Assembly: GCA_013407085.1 (NCBI GenBank)
Contig: JACCGJ010002861.1
Location: 1 to 64,000 of the forward strand
Direction: 5' to 3'
Origin: Atriophallophorus winterbourni
Taxonomy: Eukaryota; Platyhelminthes; Trematoda; Plagiorchiida; Microphallidae
DNA: 64,000 bases
Every line of letters begins with the position of its first letter. Positions within the stretch are counted from its first letter, which is position 1. Shown in pieces: positions 18,079-28,379 of this stretch. The translations under genes were made by a program, and so were the position numbers. The notes under the pieces are model-generated. The model was not told where the DNA came from, did no database searches, and saw nothing but the letters and a program-made list of their open reading frames with translations.

Positions 18079-18430
18079 TCGTCATCATCATCCTAGACAG
18101 CATTACATCAGTAGCATGTACCGAATGCTTAACTGCCACACAACCATGAAAAGTAAAATCCCAAAAGATTTGGGAGGGTGGGACTTAAATAGCTACGGAT
18201 GCTACAGAAGAGTAAGCACAAACAAATTGGGAAGAGGTGCCTACACCTCGAATGGAACATGCATTCAAACAAGTTTCGTGAACGAGTAGAGCGACATCAG
18301 CATGACAGCTTCCTTGCGGCTTTCACTGCCATGAATCATAACAAGCTTTTCTCGTCACTCCGCTTGACGACATACAAGGTTAAGCAAACACTCCAAGAAG
18401 ATGCTTAGTGCAAGACCGACATTGAACACG
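18079..18430 (-). other. RTE 3' UTR and (GAT)n tail
   Basis: It runs from the reading-frame end to the GATGATGATGACGA tail. It matches 13250-13528 in the truncated RTE copy and the solo fragments at 7.1 and 8.5 kb. That defines the 3' UTR of the family. Confidence 0.75.
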
Positions 18431-18629
18431 GTTTCGGGACATATACTGAAGCGTAACTAGCCATTGCGATATCGGATCGCGGGGACACCAGCCAGGAAGA
18501 CGCGCTGCGCCGACTTTGAAAAGGTTACTAGTAAGGGTTTTTAACTGCCTGTGCCATGTGACGGTTTGGCCACCCCGAGATTTACGCCAATCAGGAGGTG
18601 GCGTCGAAAAAATAATCCGTTTCGGAAGT

Positions 18630-19705
18630 CAGTGGTCCGGCATCCGTAAAACGTGACCCAACCAGAGTAACCTATGCAGGTTGATCTGCTTCTCAATATC
18701 AACATTACTACCGAACAACTTATTTCGGAAAGCATCGGTGCGTATGCGATTGTAACAGCTAACTCTTAGAATGTTGCGGAGACATCGGTTGTCAAATACT
18801 TGGAGACGCCGAAAGTGTTCTTTACGTAAGGTCCAAGTTTCGCACCCATACAGTAACACAGCCCGAACTGTCGCTTTATAGACTCTACCTTTGAGTAACA
18901 GAGACAGCCCTTTCTGACGCCAGAGGTGACCTAGGTTGCGGAATGCTACGGCGCTTTATAAATGCGTGCCGAGACCTCATCATCTAACGATGCAGAATTA
19001 TTGATACAGCTACCGAGATATGTAAAACGATCTACAATTTCAAGCGCCAGATTTTCAAGCAATAAAGTGTTGTTTGATAAGTCGATGTCCTGCAGCAGAA
19101 CACTGCACTTAAAGGGTGCAAAACGCTTTCTAAATGCGGGCACAATACTAGCTAGCTTGTTCAGTATCACATGTGTATCTGTGTACGAGTCGAAGAGCAG
19201 AACTATATCATCAACATGGTCCAAGTCGAGAAGCTTGCCGCCTGGCATTAAGTGAACTCCGAAAGCTGGGGCTCCTTCGTTGCATAATTCCATGATAGAA
19301 TGAATTACGAAATTGAACAAAAACGGAGAAATCGGACATCCTTGTCGGACGCTACTTGTGGTGTGGAATTTGGATGATAGTTCGTTGTAAACATTAACGC
19401 ATCCGGATGTATGAGCATAAAGTGCACGTAGTATGTTGACATACTTTTGCGGAACGCCTGCGCACAGCAAGGCGTTAAACAGGACATTTCGATCGACTGA
19501 ATCAAATGATCCTTTGAAGTCTAAAAAGATGGCTATTGTCGGCTGTCGATAAGTGTGCCGCAGTTCTAAGATCCGTCGAAGAGTAAAACTGTGGTCTATA
19601 CAGCCTCTGCCCGGCCGGAAGCCAGCTTAATGCTTTCGGATCTGTGATTCCCTATGCGATGTTAATCTTCGAAGACATATGGACGCTAATAAACTCGTGA
19701 TGATG
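18630..19705 (-). pseudogene. RTE reverse transcriptase, catalytic and C-terminal part
   Basis: It resumes with LLASICLRRL, then AGFRPGRGCIDH, TIAIFLDFKGSFDSVDRNVL, VRQGCPISPFLFNFVIH and GGKLLDLDHVDDIVLLF. The catalytic pair is HVDD (family YADD or similar). RFTYLGSCINNSASLDDEVS and [15 protein letters not shown] complete the C-terminus. Stops near 19625 and 18945 inactivate it. Confidence 0.82.
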
Positions 19706-20442
19706 ATAGTATGCGGCGTTGTCATCATCGTCATTCGTTGAACGTAGGCATGATACTACCCGGTTGCCTACACCGAAGTAGGGGAGATTTCGTTTAGGGG
19801 GTCCCACCCCGAGCCTTTAGCGCGATGGCTTTACCCACAAGGCAGTGGAGCGAGAGAGGTTCGCACCTATCGGTGGCCGGTGACCGACGAAGCGGTTCAT
19901 ACGCCCTTTTCTGGGAATTTCCAGTTCGGAGCCCGATAACCCCGTTGGTAGGTTGGTGACTGCAGTTTTTGCCTGTGCACCATACAATGTCCTTGGAGGA
20001 CAAGGGGCAGTGACTTTTAAAGCGGCGAGTCACATCCGCCGCGTCGTGGTGTCATCATTGGATTTTTGTGGCTTTTTATAGGGAGAACGCTTGCCAGGCA
20101 AAAACCCACCACACTCTCAGACACCACCGCCGAACCTTTCGCTGAGCTCGGGGAACCGAGCCCACCCAGCTGGCACCAACGTGGAGGTATTTCGGCAAGC
20201 CAGCCAAGGGGTCCCACCCCGAGCCTTTACACACAAGGCAGTGGAGCGAGAGAGGTTCGCACCTATCGGTGGCCGGTGACCGACGAAGTGGTTCATACGC
20301 CCTTTTCTGGGAATTTCCAGTTCGGAGCCCGATAACGCCGTTGATATGTTGGTGACTTCAGTTTTTGCCTGTGCACCATACAATGTCTTTGGATAGGACA
20401 AGGGGCAGTGACTTTTGGAGCGGCGAGTCACATCCGCCGCGT
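19706..20442 (-). mobile_element. SINE-like insertion D, two partial tandem units
   Basis: The perfect 10 bp CGTGATGATG flanks both sides (19696-19705 and 20443-20452) and the RT frame closes when the insert is removed. Inside, about 240 bp is repeated with a 400 bp offset (landmark CATCCGCCGCGT at 20033 and 20433), so one insertion carries a dimer. GGTTCGCACCT in each unit resembles a Pol III box B. The 3' end (minus strand) has GACGATGATGAC, like the host RTE tail. Confidence 0.65.
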
Positions 20443-20999
20443 CGTGATGATGGGAGTGAGACTTATCCCACGGTGATTAGAGCATGAGCTTCGCACACCT
20501 TTTTTAAGTATAGGTATGATAACCGATTCGCCCCAACTTGGAGGAACAGATTCTGACACCCACACTTCACGGAGGAGATCGCTTAATGTGATGATTAGGA
20601 CTTGGCCACCTTCTTTGAACAAAACAGGCGGTATGTCATCGGGGCCAGCAGCTTTGAACCGTTTCATGGATTCGATACATGCTTTGATTTCTAAATCAGT
20701 AGGGGGATCTACGCTAACAGGCCAAGGATCACACTGCTTTAAATGAGGGAATGATTCTGTTGCAGGCCACCAGCTCAATTGTTCTTGAAAATGTTCGGCC
20801 CATCGTGAGAGGTGGCGATTCTTATTAGTGATAAGAGTGCCGTCTATTTCAGTGATAGTCTCACTAACTCCTTTGTTCGTAGGCCCCGTCGATCGAATAA
20901 GTTGGAAGAGTTTTCGCACGTTACCCACATTATTTGCTATTTCCATTTGTTCGACCTTATTTAGCCACCACTTTTCTCTGTCTAGTCTTCAGCTCCGTT
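20428..20999 (-). pseudogene. RTE reverse transcriptase, N-terminal part
   Basis: It carries RKLFQLIRSTG, KAAGPDDIPPVLFKEGGQVL, VPPSWGESVIIPILKKGVR and NHRGISLTP, which are the fingers motifs up to RT block 3. The frame is then cut at 20442 by a SINE-like insertion and resumes at 19705. Confidence 0.82.
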
Positions 21000-21354
21000 T
21001 AAGTTCATTTCTCACGCGTCTACGTTCTGTATTGTGTCAAGGACCATGAGGTATTTGGCGTCGCTGGTGAAGAATTTCTATAGAGCGCTGTGAGATCCGG
21101 TGAGAATTTTGGGGTGATTGTGTAGTCTCACGGGCTGTTATTGCGGCGGCTCGCATAATCCCTGCTATTTTATTCCACCTTTCATCGGCAGTTGCACACA
21201 GAGCAACTGGGAGTGAGTTACTCAAGATGGTCCTATAAATGTCTTGAACTGCAGGCTGAGAGAATTTTTTCGACCGCTATGCGTTTCCCATTCGATGGCT
21301 TCGTACCGGAGAACTTTAACGAGAATCTACATCGCACAAGAGCGTGATCTGAAT

Positions 21355-22395
21355 CTATGCAGGTATTCCAAAAGGAGCGGAGTCCTCAATGTAACCTCTC
21401 CAGCGAGCACTTATGGCGATATGGTAGATTTGGGCCGAAGGTTGGCTTCCATCCGGCGAGCGCCATGTGGTAATTTGACATCTTTTATGGCGAAAGGAAG
21501 TGCTGCTAATGAATAATCGAGATTGTGCACAGAATTGTATAAACCGTTCACCATTATCTGTGCGTTGGCTTTCAAGACCAAACATGCCACCCAATTGTGA
21601 TTCAGATGTATCTAAGCGACCCAGTATGGCATTCATATCTCCCGCTAAGACAACAATATCGGAGCTTTTTGCACGCCGCAAAAGAGCATAAAGATCGTCG
21701 TAGAAGGCGTTCTTCTCGTCGTCGGAATTGGTGTTAGTCGGACCGTAAGTTGCTACAATAAACAAGCATCTCTGATTAGAAGATTTTGAGTTTGGTCTAA
21801 TATTAGTGGCTAGTCTAACTGCGCACATCCTGCTATTGCAAGGAATTCAATCGATTAGACAGGATTCGGCACGCGAATTCAGCACTATACCAACACCCGC
21901 CTGTCCTGAAATGGCAGCTACAGAATCACCAGAGCAGCGCAAAAAGTAACGAGTTGAAAGGTTTGGGGCAGTAAGTTCAGTAATTATAGACGGATCATAT
22001 AAGCGCCTTTTTGATAAACAGCAAACCTCAATAGATAGACTATCTAAGGTAAGAGCCAATGCAGCTTGCTGGCCTATTTGTCTGAGAGTTCTGACATACA
22101 TGGCTCCGATGTGAGCAGAAGTCCGTGGTTTAAGAAAGTGATCTGTAAATTCGCGAACAGAAAATGTTCCAACATGTTCAGCGCGGTCTTTTCTAAAGCT
22201 GGGATTGACAGACGGAGAGTTGTTAAGAGTGGATGGGGGAGGGGAAGGGTCGGAAACAGTTTGAAGAGTAGGGCCAGCAGTAGCTTGTTTTCGCTTACCG
22301 GCCCTGCTGTATGCAGCAGGTAAGGCGACCCTGTTTATCGTGCGCGACGGCCGATGCACTATGGAGTTGGGTTTCGTATTAATAGTCATGGTCAT
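21355..22395 (-). pseudogene. RTE N-terminal region and APE-type endonuclease
   Basis: The start MTMTINTKPNSI is followed by a basic, Ser/Pro-rich leader. The AP-endonuclease-like domain then has LRQIGQQAALALTLDSL, IEVCCLSKRRL, FIVATYGPTN, VVLAGDMNAILG and GLESQRTDNGERFIQFC. The catalytic GDMN is intact. The usual SDH near the end appears lost, and a frame break lies at about 21840. Confidence 0.78.
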
Positions 22396-22658
22396 GGTTG
22401 TATGCGGGCTGGGATACTGCCAGGTCGCCCATGCCTAGACAGGAGAACAATTAGGGTTCTCGACCAAAGCCTTTGGCTAAAAAGCCTGACCCACGAGGCA
22501 GCGGGTTAGGTTGAGACCGTGTTCGTCTAACCTCTATCCATTGACCTTCCTGGTATGAGTGACTCTGAAGGTGCTCGGAGAGCACCACCCAGCATAGCTC
22601 AATGGGTCATAGAGGTACACAAACCATCGCACCACGTTAAAGTTTAGTCTCAGCTTTT
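22396..22658 (-). promoter_or_regulatory. RTE 5' UTR sharing sequence with SINE-A
   Basis: This precedes the first ATG of the RTE reading frame. Its last ~40 bp (about 22405-22443) read CTGTCTAGGCATGGGCGACC then TGGCAGTATCCCAGCCC. This is closely similar to the SINE-A block CTAGGCCTGGGCAACCTGAC then AGTATCTTAGCCC. RTE 5' UTRs usually hold the internal promoter. Confidence 0.6.
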
Positions 22659-23340
22659 CACAACTTTTCACTTTTTTCGGGATGCCTGCCTACATCCACT
22701 CTGACAGGGGTTCTTTCTTCTTGTCTTACGAACTTAAAAACTTATTGACTGAATAAGAAATCGCCATGAGCTTATAATTCACAAGGCAACGACGAGGTCC
22801 AAAGTCTCAATGGCAAACTTTGGAAGGCAATCAGCCTGGCTTTGAAAACTCATAATTTACCGAGCAACTTGTTGGGAGACTGTTTTACTGGATGCTGTGC
22901 ACATCTACGAACCACACACCTTATGAACCCATGTTTCAGTATGTTCGACGTTCTTGTTCTGAGACTTCTCTGCCTTCTTCATTAACTACGTCAGGTCCTG
23001 TCATCCTGCAGCGATGCGATCGGTTATCTAGGCATAAACCGTTGGCGGAAGCAGTGGAACTTCAAAGTTGTAACCCTCATTACGCTTGTATTGCTCATCA
23101 AGATGGCAAAACGGAAAATGTATCACTCTACCTTTTATCCACAACAATTAGAGAAACGACAATAGACCTTTGTGATCATCCTGACTCTGATACGAACATT
23201 GACTATTGACTATCGAACAAAGGACCACGGATGTAACACAGGAATACCGCACCAATGCTTCGCGATCAGTGGAGATGTTGACGACGTCATCGAATGAAAC
23301 CCTTACCCCTGTTTACCCCGAACAACTAGAAAAACAGCAA
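22659..23340 (+). pseudogene. Gypsy copy 2, integrase end
   Basis: It continues 18078 exactly after the RTE insert: GMPAYIHSDRGSFF, LNGKLWKAISLALKTHNLPS, then C-terminal remnants in shifted frames up to about 23330. Stops occur after LLTE. No PPT or LTR was recognised beyond it. Confidence 0.78.
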
Positions 23341-23890
23341 CGCGTTCGCCCTTACCATGAAACCTAAAATTAATTCGAGATGAACATAAATATAATCGTG
23401 CAAGCTGTTTCAAAACAAAGCCCGGGTGAATGTCATGGTTATTACTTGCTCGTGTAGTACTCCAGCTATTTAAAAGCGTGTTTGATTGTAGTGATTTGTA
23501 CAGTTTATGTCGTGTATAATCTTGATTTGCTAACATTATCGTTTCATTTCGATTACCGTGTGTCTCCACAAAAGTATCGGCATTTTTTCAAAACTTTGAG
23601 ACATTACAAATTCAAAAGGAGTCAATGGTTGCAAAGCTTAGCAAACTTGAATAAAAAAGAGTTATTTTTCCGAATTTCATCTACTTTGGATTCCAACTTT
23701 CGTAGTTTATTTAGAATAATGGAAGTGTTCTTATCTAAATAAACGGAGCAGTTGTTAGCCTAATGAATTTCACGTAGAATGATTCGCTTCGATATCGAAG
23801 TTTTAATGTACATGATTGTAATAGTGAAGGATGGAATATAACTCAAGAGATTGTGAGATAAAATGAAAGTATTGGCGAGTATGAGATATT
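23341..23890. other. No recognised feature
   Basis: This is AT-rich sequence with open frames but no motif I can place. Confidence 0.3.
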
Positions 23891-23899
23891 TGGAAATCC

Positions 23900-24880
23900 C
23901 GTGCCGTTTTCAAACCACCCGTGACCTTGATCGTGATATTGAACCTTGTGGGACCCCACTGGTAACTGTTGCGAATTCAGAGGTAGTATCTCCTACACGG
24001 ACCTGGAAGGATTTATCACGAAGAAAACTGGTTATCCAGTCGTGTAGCTTACCAGGTATGACTTTAGGCAGCGAGCTTCATCCCTAAAAAGCTGTGACTT
24101 ACCGAGTCGAAGGCCTTACTGAAGTCTAAGTAAAAGATCTCTACCCGTTTGCCCTCATCCAGTGTCTTGGAAATTCTATCTAAAAAAGCATAGAAGATTC
24201 AAGAGACACGACCTTCTTTCAAGAAAGCCATATTGAACCGTGCCTAATGATGAATTGTGCACGAGTTGGCTGCACAACCGATCCATGATAAGTCTCCCCA
24301 AGGTTTCACGTAAAACACTAGTCAAGCTTACCGGTCGGAAATTCCTAACTATGTTTGCACAACCTTCCTTTGGAATGAATACGACAATAGCTTACTTCTA
24401 GTCATCTGGTAGGATGCCTTTGCAGAGCGATTCGTTGTATAACTCACAGAGAGGCTCTTCTAGTACTTTAGATATTTCCTTTACAATTTCAGGATGCACA
24501 TCGTCAGGTCCGGCGGATTTATTTCCGTCTAGATTCTATAGGACCTAAGCAACATAATCCGTGGAAAAAACTATTTCGCTTAGAGAGGCACCCATTTCCG
24601 TACTAAGAGTTGGGACTGAGTGAATCGCATCCCCGCCATCTATTCTATGTACGCTTTGAAAATAATCCAGCAAAGCGGCTGCCATATGGGAGTCCTAATA
24701 AGCTTTCTCGCCATTGTCTAATATTAAGGTACCTATGTGCTTCCTTGTTCTACCATTAGACTGAACATAATTAAAATACTTCGTAGAGTTCTTTTAGCAG
24801 AGTTCGCAGGTAAGTTTCGTAGCTTCGCTCAAGTTCAAGTCCAAATTGCACTGGGCTGAAGGTGGCTAAAAGAAAATAAC
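23900..24880 (-). pseudogene. CR1-like RT fragment
   Basis: Minus-strand frames give KSAGPDDVHPEIVKEISK, NFRPVSLTSVL, FLKEGR, VEIFYLDFSKAFDSVSHSF, LHDWITSFL and TSGVPQGS. These are RT blocks 2 to 5 in order. The catalytic FADD block is missing because the copy ends near 23900. Frameshifts and stops are frequent. Confidence 0.75.
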
Positions 24881-25110
24881 GATCCCATATTTCCTTCGAC
24901 GGTATGTGGTTGGGTATCCAGCACTACCGATATAAGGTTTACAGTTCGTATGGTTCATACGTTCTTGTTTCCGTATGTCGGGAAAGTAAAGTAAGGTTTC
25001 TCTTCAGCTGCAATTTGTTCAACCTCAAGTTGCACAGAGATGAAGGTAGCTAGAGCAAATCACAAGCCCAAATTTTCTTGGACGGTATGCGGTTGAGCAC
25101 ACAGCATTTC
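24830..25110. repeat. Repeat family E, two partial tandem copies
   Basis: AAGTCCAAATTGCACTGGGC and GAAGGTGGCTAAAAG at 24835 recur in diverged form as CAAGTTGCACAGAGATGAAG at 25024. Both are followed by a GACGGTATG(T/C)GGTTG block and, further on, CACGTTCTTG-like ends. Related sequence flanks the CR1 insertion at 42.8-44.7 kb. Its origin is unknown. Confidence 0.5.
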
Positions 25111-25399
25111 GATATTAAGTATACAGTTTGTACGTTACACACGTTCTTGTATCTGGAATGTAAGATGGGGGTGTCTTTGCCACGTAAAGGAGATTTATTA
25201 TACAAAATGTGATCCTATTCACGTGGTTCCAGTTATGTTCTGTATCAGTATCAGTTTCAATTTTACAGGTCGATATTCGACCAAGTAGAGAACGAGTGCA
25301 CAGTTTCTTCCGTACGTGTTTGAGAACAACCACCACATTCAGGATTGTTTCATAGGAAGCATCGTCGTGGTTCCTGAAAAATTACGATAACGCAGGTAT

Positions 25400-26056
25400 A
25401 CGAGCAACGTATTAAAGTGGTAGAACGCTCAGATCCTTATTAACACATCTCAAGGATAAAACCCTTTCAGGCTGCGCGACGAATTACGTATATAAAATCA
25501 ACTGCAAGGCTAGCTCGGGAGTGTATATCGGGTAAACATCCAGAGACCTCAGTAATAGGATAAGTGAACACAAAAATCGACTCGGTAAGCAGCTACGCAA
25601 TTCCAGTGAATATCGATTACTGATAAGAGATTCAGCACTAGCTGATCACGTGCTGGACACGGGTCACCGCGTTGATCTTGATAGCCTAAAAGTGATAAGA
25701 CGTGGAAATAAACAATAAACTGAATGACTTCACGCTGAGGCGGTTGAGATAACAAAGGCCGGTAAGAATGCAGTCAATAAGGTGGATGGGGCAGGCGTCT
25801 GGTTCTGCAGCGGATAAATATTAACGTGCGTGACATCTAGTGTGCACACCGAGTACTCAATCTAGCTAATCGGTCAGCAGATGTCGTTGACACCTGCCAA
25901 GACCAAAACAATTGAGCGATTATATGTCAAGTATGTGTGGCGGTACGTCAGTTGATATTGATCGCACCAGTCCATTTTAACGAGTGCAGTTCTTAACCAG
26001 GTTGGGATTGGTCAGGTTAATGAAATGTAAGCTTGATCTCTGTTCCTCCTGACAGC
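25400..26056 (+). pseudogene. PLE GIY-YIG endonuclease remnant
   Basis: One frame reads YVYKINCKASSGVYIG, a stop, then TSRDLSNRISEHKNRLGKQL, LADHVLDTGHRVDLDSLKVI and HAEAVEITKAGKNAVN. This is the GIY-YIG nuclease module found at the C-terminus of canonical Penelope-like elements. Three in-frame stops make it dead. Confidence 0.72.
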
Positions 26057-26098
26057 TCTCGTCTGACGAAGCTTCTGAGTCAGAAGCGAAACGTTACG
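26057..26098 (+). ncRNA. Hammerhead-like motif at PLE 3' end
   Basis: CTGACGA (26063-26069) is followed by one extra A, stem GCTTCTG/CAGAAGC with loop AGT, then GAA, palindrome ACGT and T. Flanking CTCGT and ACGG allow a short stem I. PLEs are known to carry hammerhead motifs. The extra base between core and stem II may weaken this one. Confidence 0.5.
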
Positions 26099-26454
26099 GA
26101 TGAAACACTTTCACCGATTCATTACAAAGGTTTTTTCATGCTTATGTTTCCCCGATCGGTCAACAATTTTTCTGGTAAATTAGACAAGAAAAGTTTTTGC
26201 GTGTTTACAAAACATTTTACACTGTTTTGGTTTTTATTTTCAGTCCGAAAAGAGGGATTGATTTCTATTGATAATGTTCCGGAATGCCACTGTTCGTATA
26301 GTTCATGTTTAAACGCACCTTCTGGAGCTGTCCAAACTGGTTCCTCGATAAGTGAGTTTCAAGCGTTTTATTCACGGATGGCGAATAGACGCACTCCGGA
26401 TGCCAACCTAGTAAGCTGGTTACTTAGATTCAGACTAAACCCTTGCGCGCCAAC

Positions 26455-26700
26455 CTAAAGTGAAAACTGAAAAAAGTCATTGAATTTTAGACGGTTTAAT
26501 AACTTGACAGCTTCGAAGGTTTCTATAAGATTTCTCTTGAGCATCCTAACAAGCGAGAAAATCGTTGATGGTAAGAGAAGATTTTCATAGTTAATCCGTG
26601 TCAACTCCTCAATCATGCGAGTGGCGAGCTTCTGTACTACTTCTAGATGCAATATATCCTTGTGGAAATATGGCAACCAAACCTGCATGTATGAGGCCCA
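26455..26700 (-). pseudogene. CR1-like C-terminal fragment
   Basis: VWLPYFHKDILHLEVVQKLA then TRMIEEL and LLPSTIFSLVRMLKRNLIET is the standard tail of CR1/Jockey ORF2 after the RT. It is probably the continuation of the piece at 27456-27770, with about 750 bp of AT-rich sequence between them. Confidence 0.65.
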
Positions 26701-27455
26701 TAAATGTCACATTTTTATCCTACCGTGCGAAGTAATTAAATTTACCCAAAAAATTATTGATAATGACAATTATAAAAAATTAAAAAAACGTCACATCCGC
26801 CGAACGTTATGCTTCTTTAATGTAAATTCTTATTCATTTTAACTGATGGACTATTTTACTTTGATGACCTCTCACCACGCTGGTGAAGAGAATAACGTAC
26901 ATTGTATTCCAGTGTCTTCGAATACCGATAAATCACTGAAACAGGTCCGAAATCTATCCGCCTGAGCTTCGTATAGTATGCGAATTACCCTCCCTTAGAT
27001 AAATAATATTCAGATGGTGAACAACTTTTGATTCGATTCGTCGACAAGTCTTCAACATTCTTGGATCATACAATGGGACCTACCACCATGCTATTTATAC
27101 CCCACCCTTTCTCATCCCTCAAATTCTTTTCAAAAGTTTCTAATTTCGCAGCATATATGTTATTTTTCCTTTTTTCCTCAACCAACAATTCCGAAAAAAG
27201 TCAATTTATGCATGTATAATTTATTAATTAATTATATTATGACAATTTCATTACTATTTGCACCACTTTCTCCATAATTACCTTTAATTCCTGCTCTCCA
27301 TTTTTCCGTATCCTTGAGATTCGTCAATCTTGACACTATTCTCAAGAAACTTTATTGTTATCTGGCATTAGGAATTTTTTCTTAGAAACTGTAAATTCGT
27401 TTCCATTATTCAACGAAAAAATGTTTGAAAATTCCGGTCACTCCGGTGATTTGTA

Positions 27456-27770
27456 CTAATCTATTTTCCTTTGCTTTTCAAATTTTGATAATCTGATCAT
27501 GTATTGCATGCCTTGGTTGACGAAGAATATATTATTATTATCATTTATACAGTACTCCTGATACAGGCTTACTATTACCTTGTAGAAGGGTAACAGCGCC
27601 TCAGTTTTCCTTGCATGTGATGGTTGAGTGCAGTCGAAAAATTTTCTCCTTGCAATTTGAAACGCAGCAGCACATTCATCGACTTCCCTCAACTTCGCAT
27701 AGATAGTGATTCCTATGTCCATTAGAAATTCTACTCTGAGTAATTCCCTGTGGGGGCGTGAAGACAACCA
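27456..27770 (-). pseudogene. CR1-like thumb-region fragment
   Basis: MDIGITIYAKLREVDECAAA then FQIARRKFF and LLPFYKVIVSLYQEYC corresponds to the DLGV...CA...A and LY.a.VRP.LEYC motifs downstream of CR1 RT. Confidence 0.6.
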
Positions 27771-28379
27771 TGGTACTTGTCAAGGTAGAGAGTAAGTGAC
27801 TCCTTGCTAGTTTTCGAGGACGATCTCGCTTCTTCGCCTCGTTTTGTTACAACTTTTATGTTATTTATCAGATCTGAGATAACTTATCTAACCACAGTTT
27901 AAAAAATATTATCAAACATATAATAGAGTAAACGCAGCTAGTTAACTAGTTCATCAAAGAAAATAAGGAATAGCAACGGTCCAAAGATTTAGTCATGAAA
28001 GATCCAAATTATTATATGTGCGCATGCGAAGTACGTATGATCCACCCTGAATGTAAAGGAATTGTCACTTAGGAATGTGAGGTAAGTCAATTTTCGTTCA
28101 ACATTGAGAACCTCGATTTCAAGCATACTAGGTATTCAGAGAATGCACAATGATTTACTGACAGAGGCGTGTTCGAGTGAAAATTTCGAGGTTGCACGCT
28201 TTCAAAATACATGGAAAACTTGAGCTTTTTCTGAGCTTGCAACAAAGGTAGTGTCATCGTCTCTCCTCAAGGTGCATTTATCGTTCGTGTAATGCATTAG
28301 GAATAAAAATAGTTATTATAACGTTCCTGATGAGTCTCGAAATGTTGAGATAGACCTTCGACAGATTGCGATGCTGTGG

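Larger units (their letters stand above)
18079..22658 (-). mobile_element. RTE-type retrotransposon, 4.58 kb, inserted in gypsy integrase
   Basis: The perfect 12 bp sequence CACAACTTTTCA flanks it (18067-18078 and 22659-22670). Removing the insert joins the gypsy frame exactly as LTQLF then TFFGMPAYIHSD. In element order it has a 5' UTR (22658-22396), an N-terminal region and endonuclease (22395-21355), RT (about 20950-18630, split by another insertion), a 3' UTR (about 18430-18090) and a GATGATGATGACGA tail. It appears full length but is inactivated. Confidence 0.88.
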
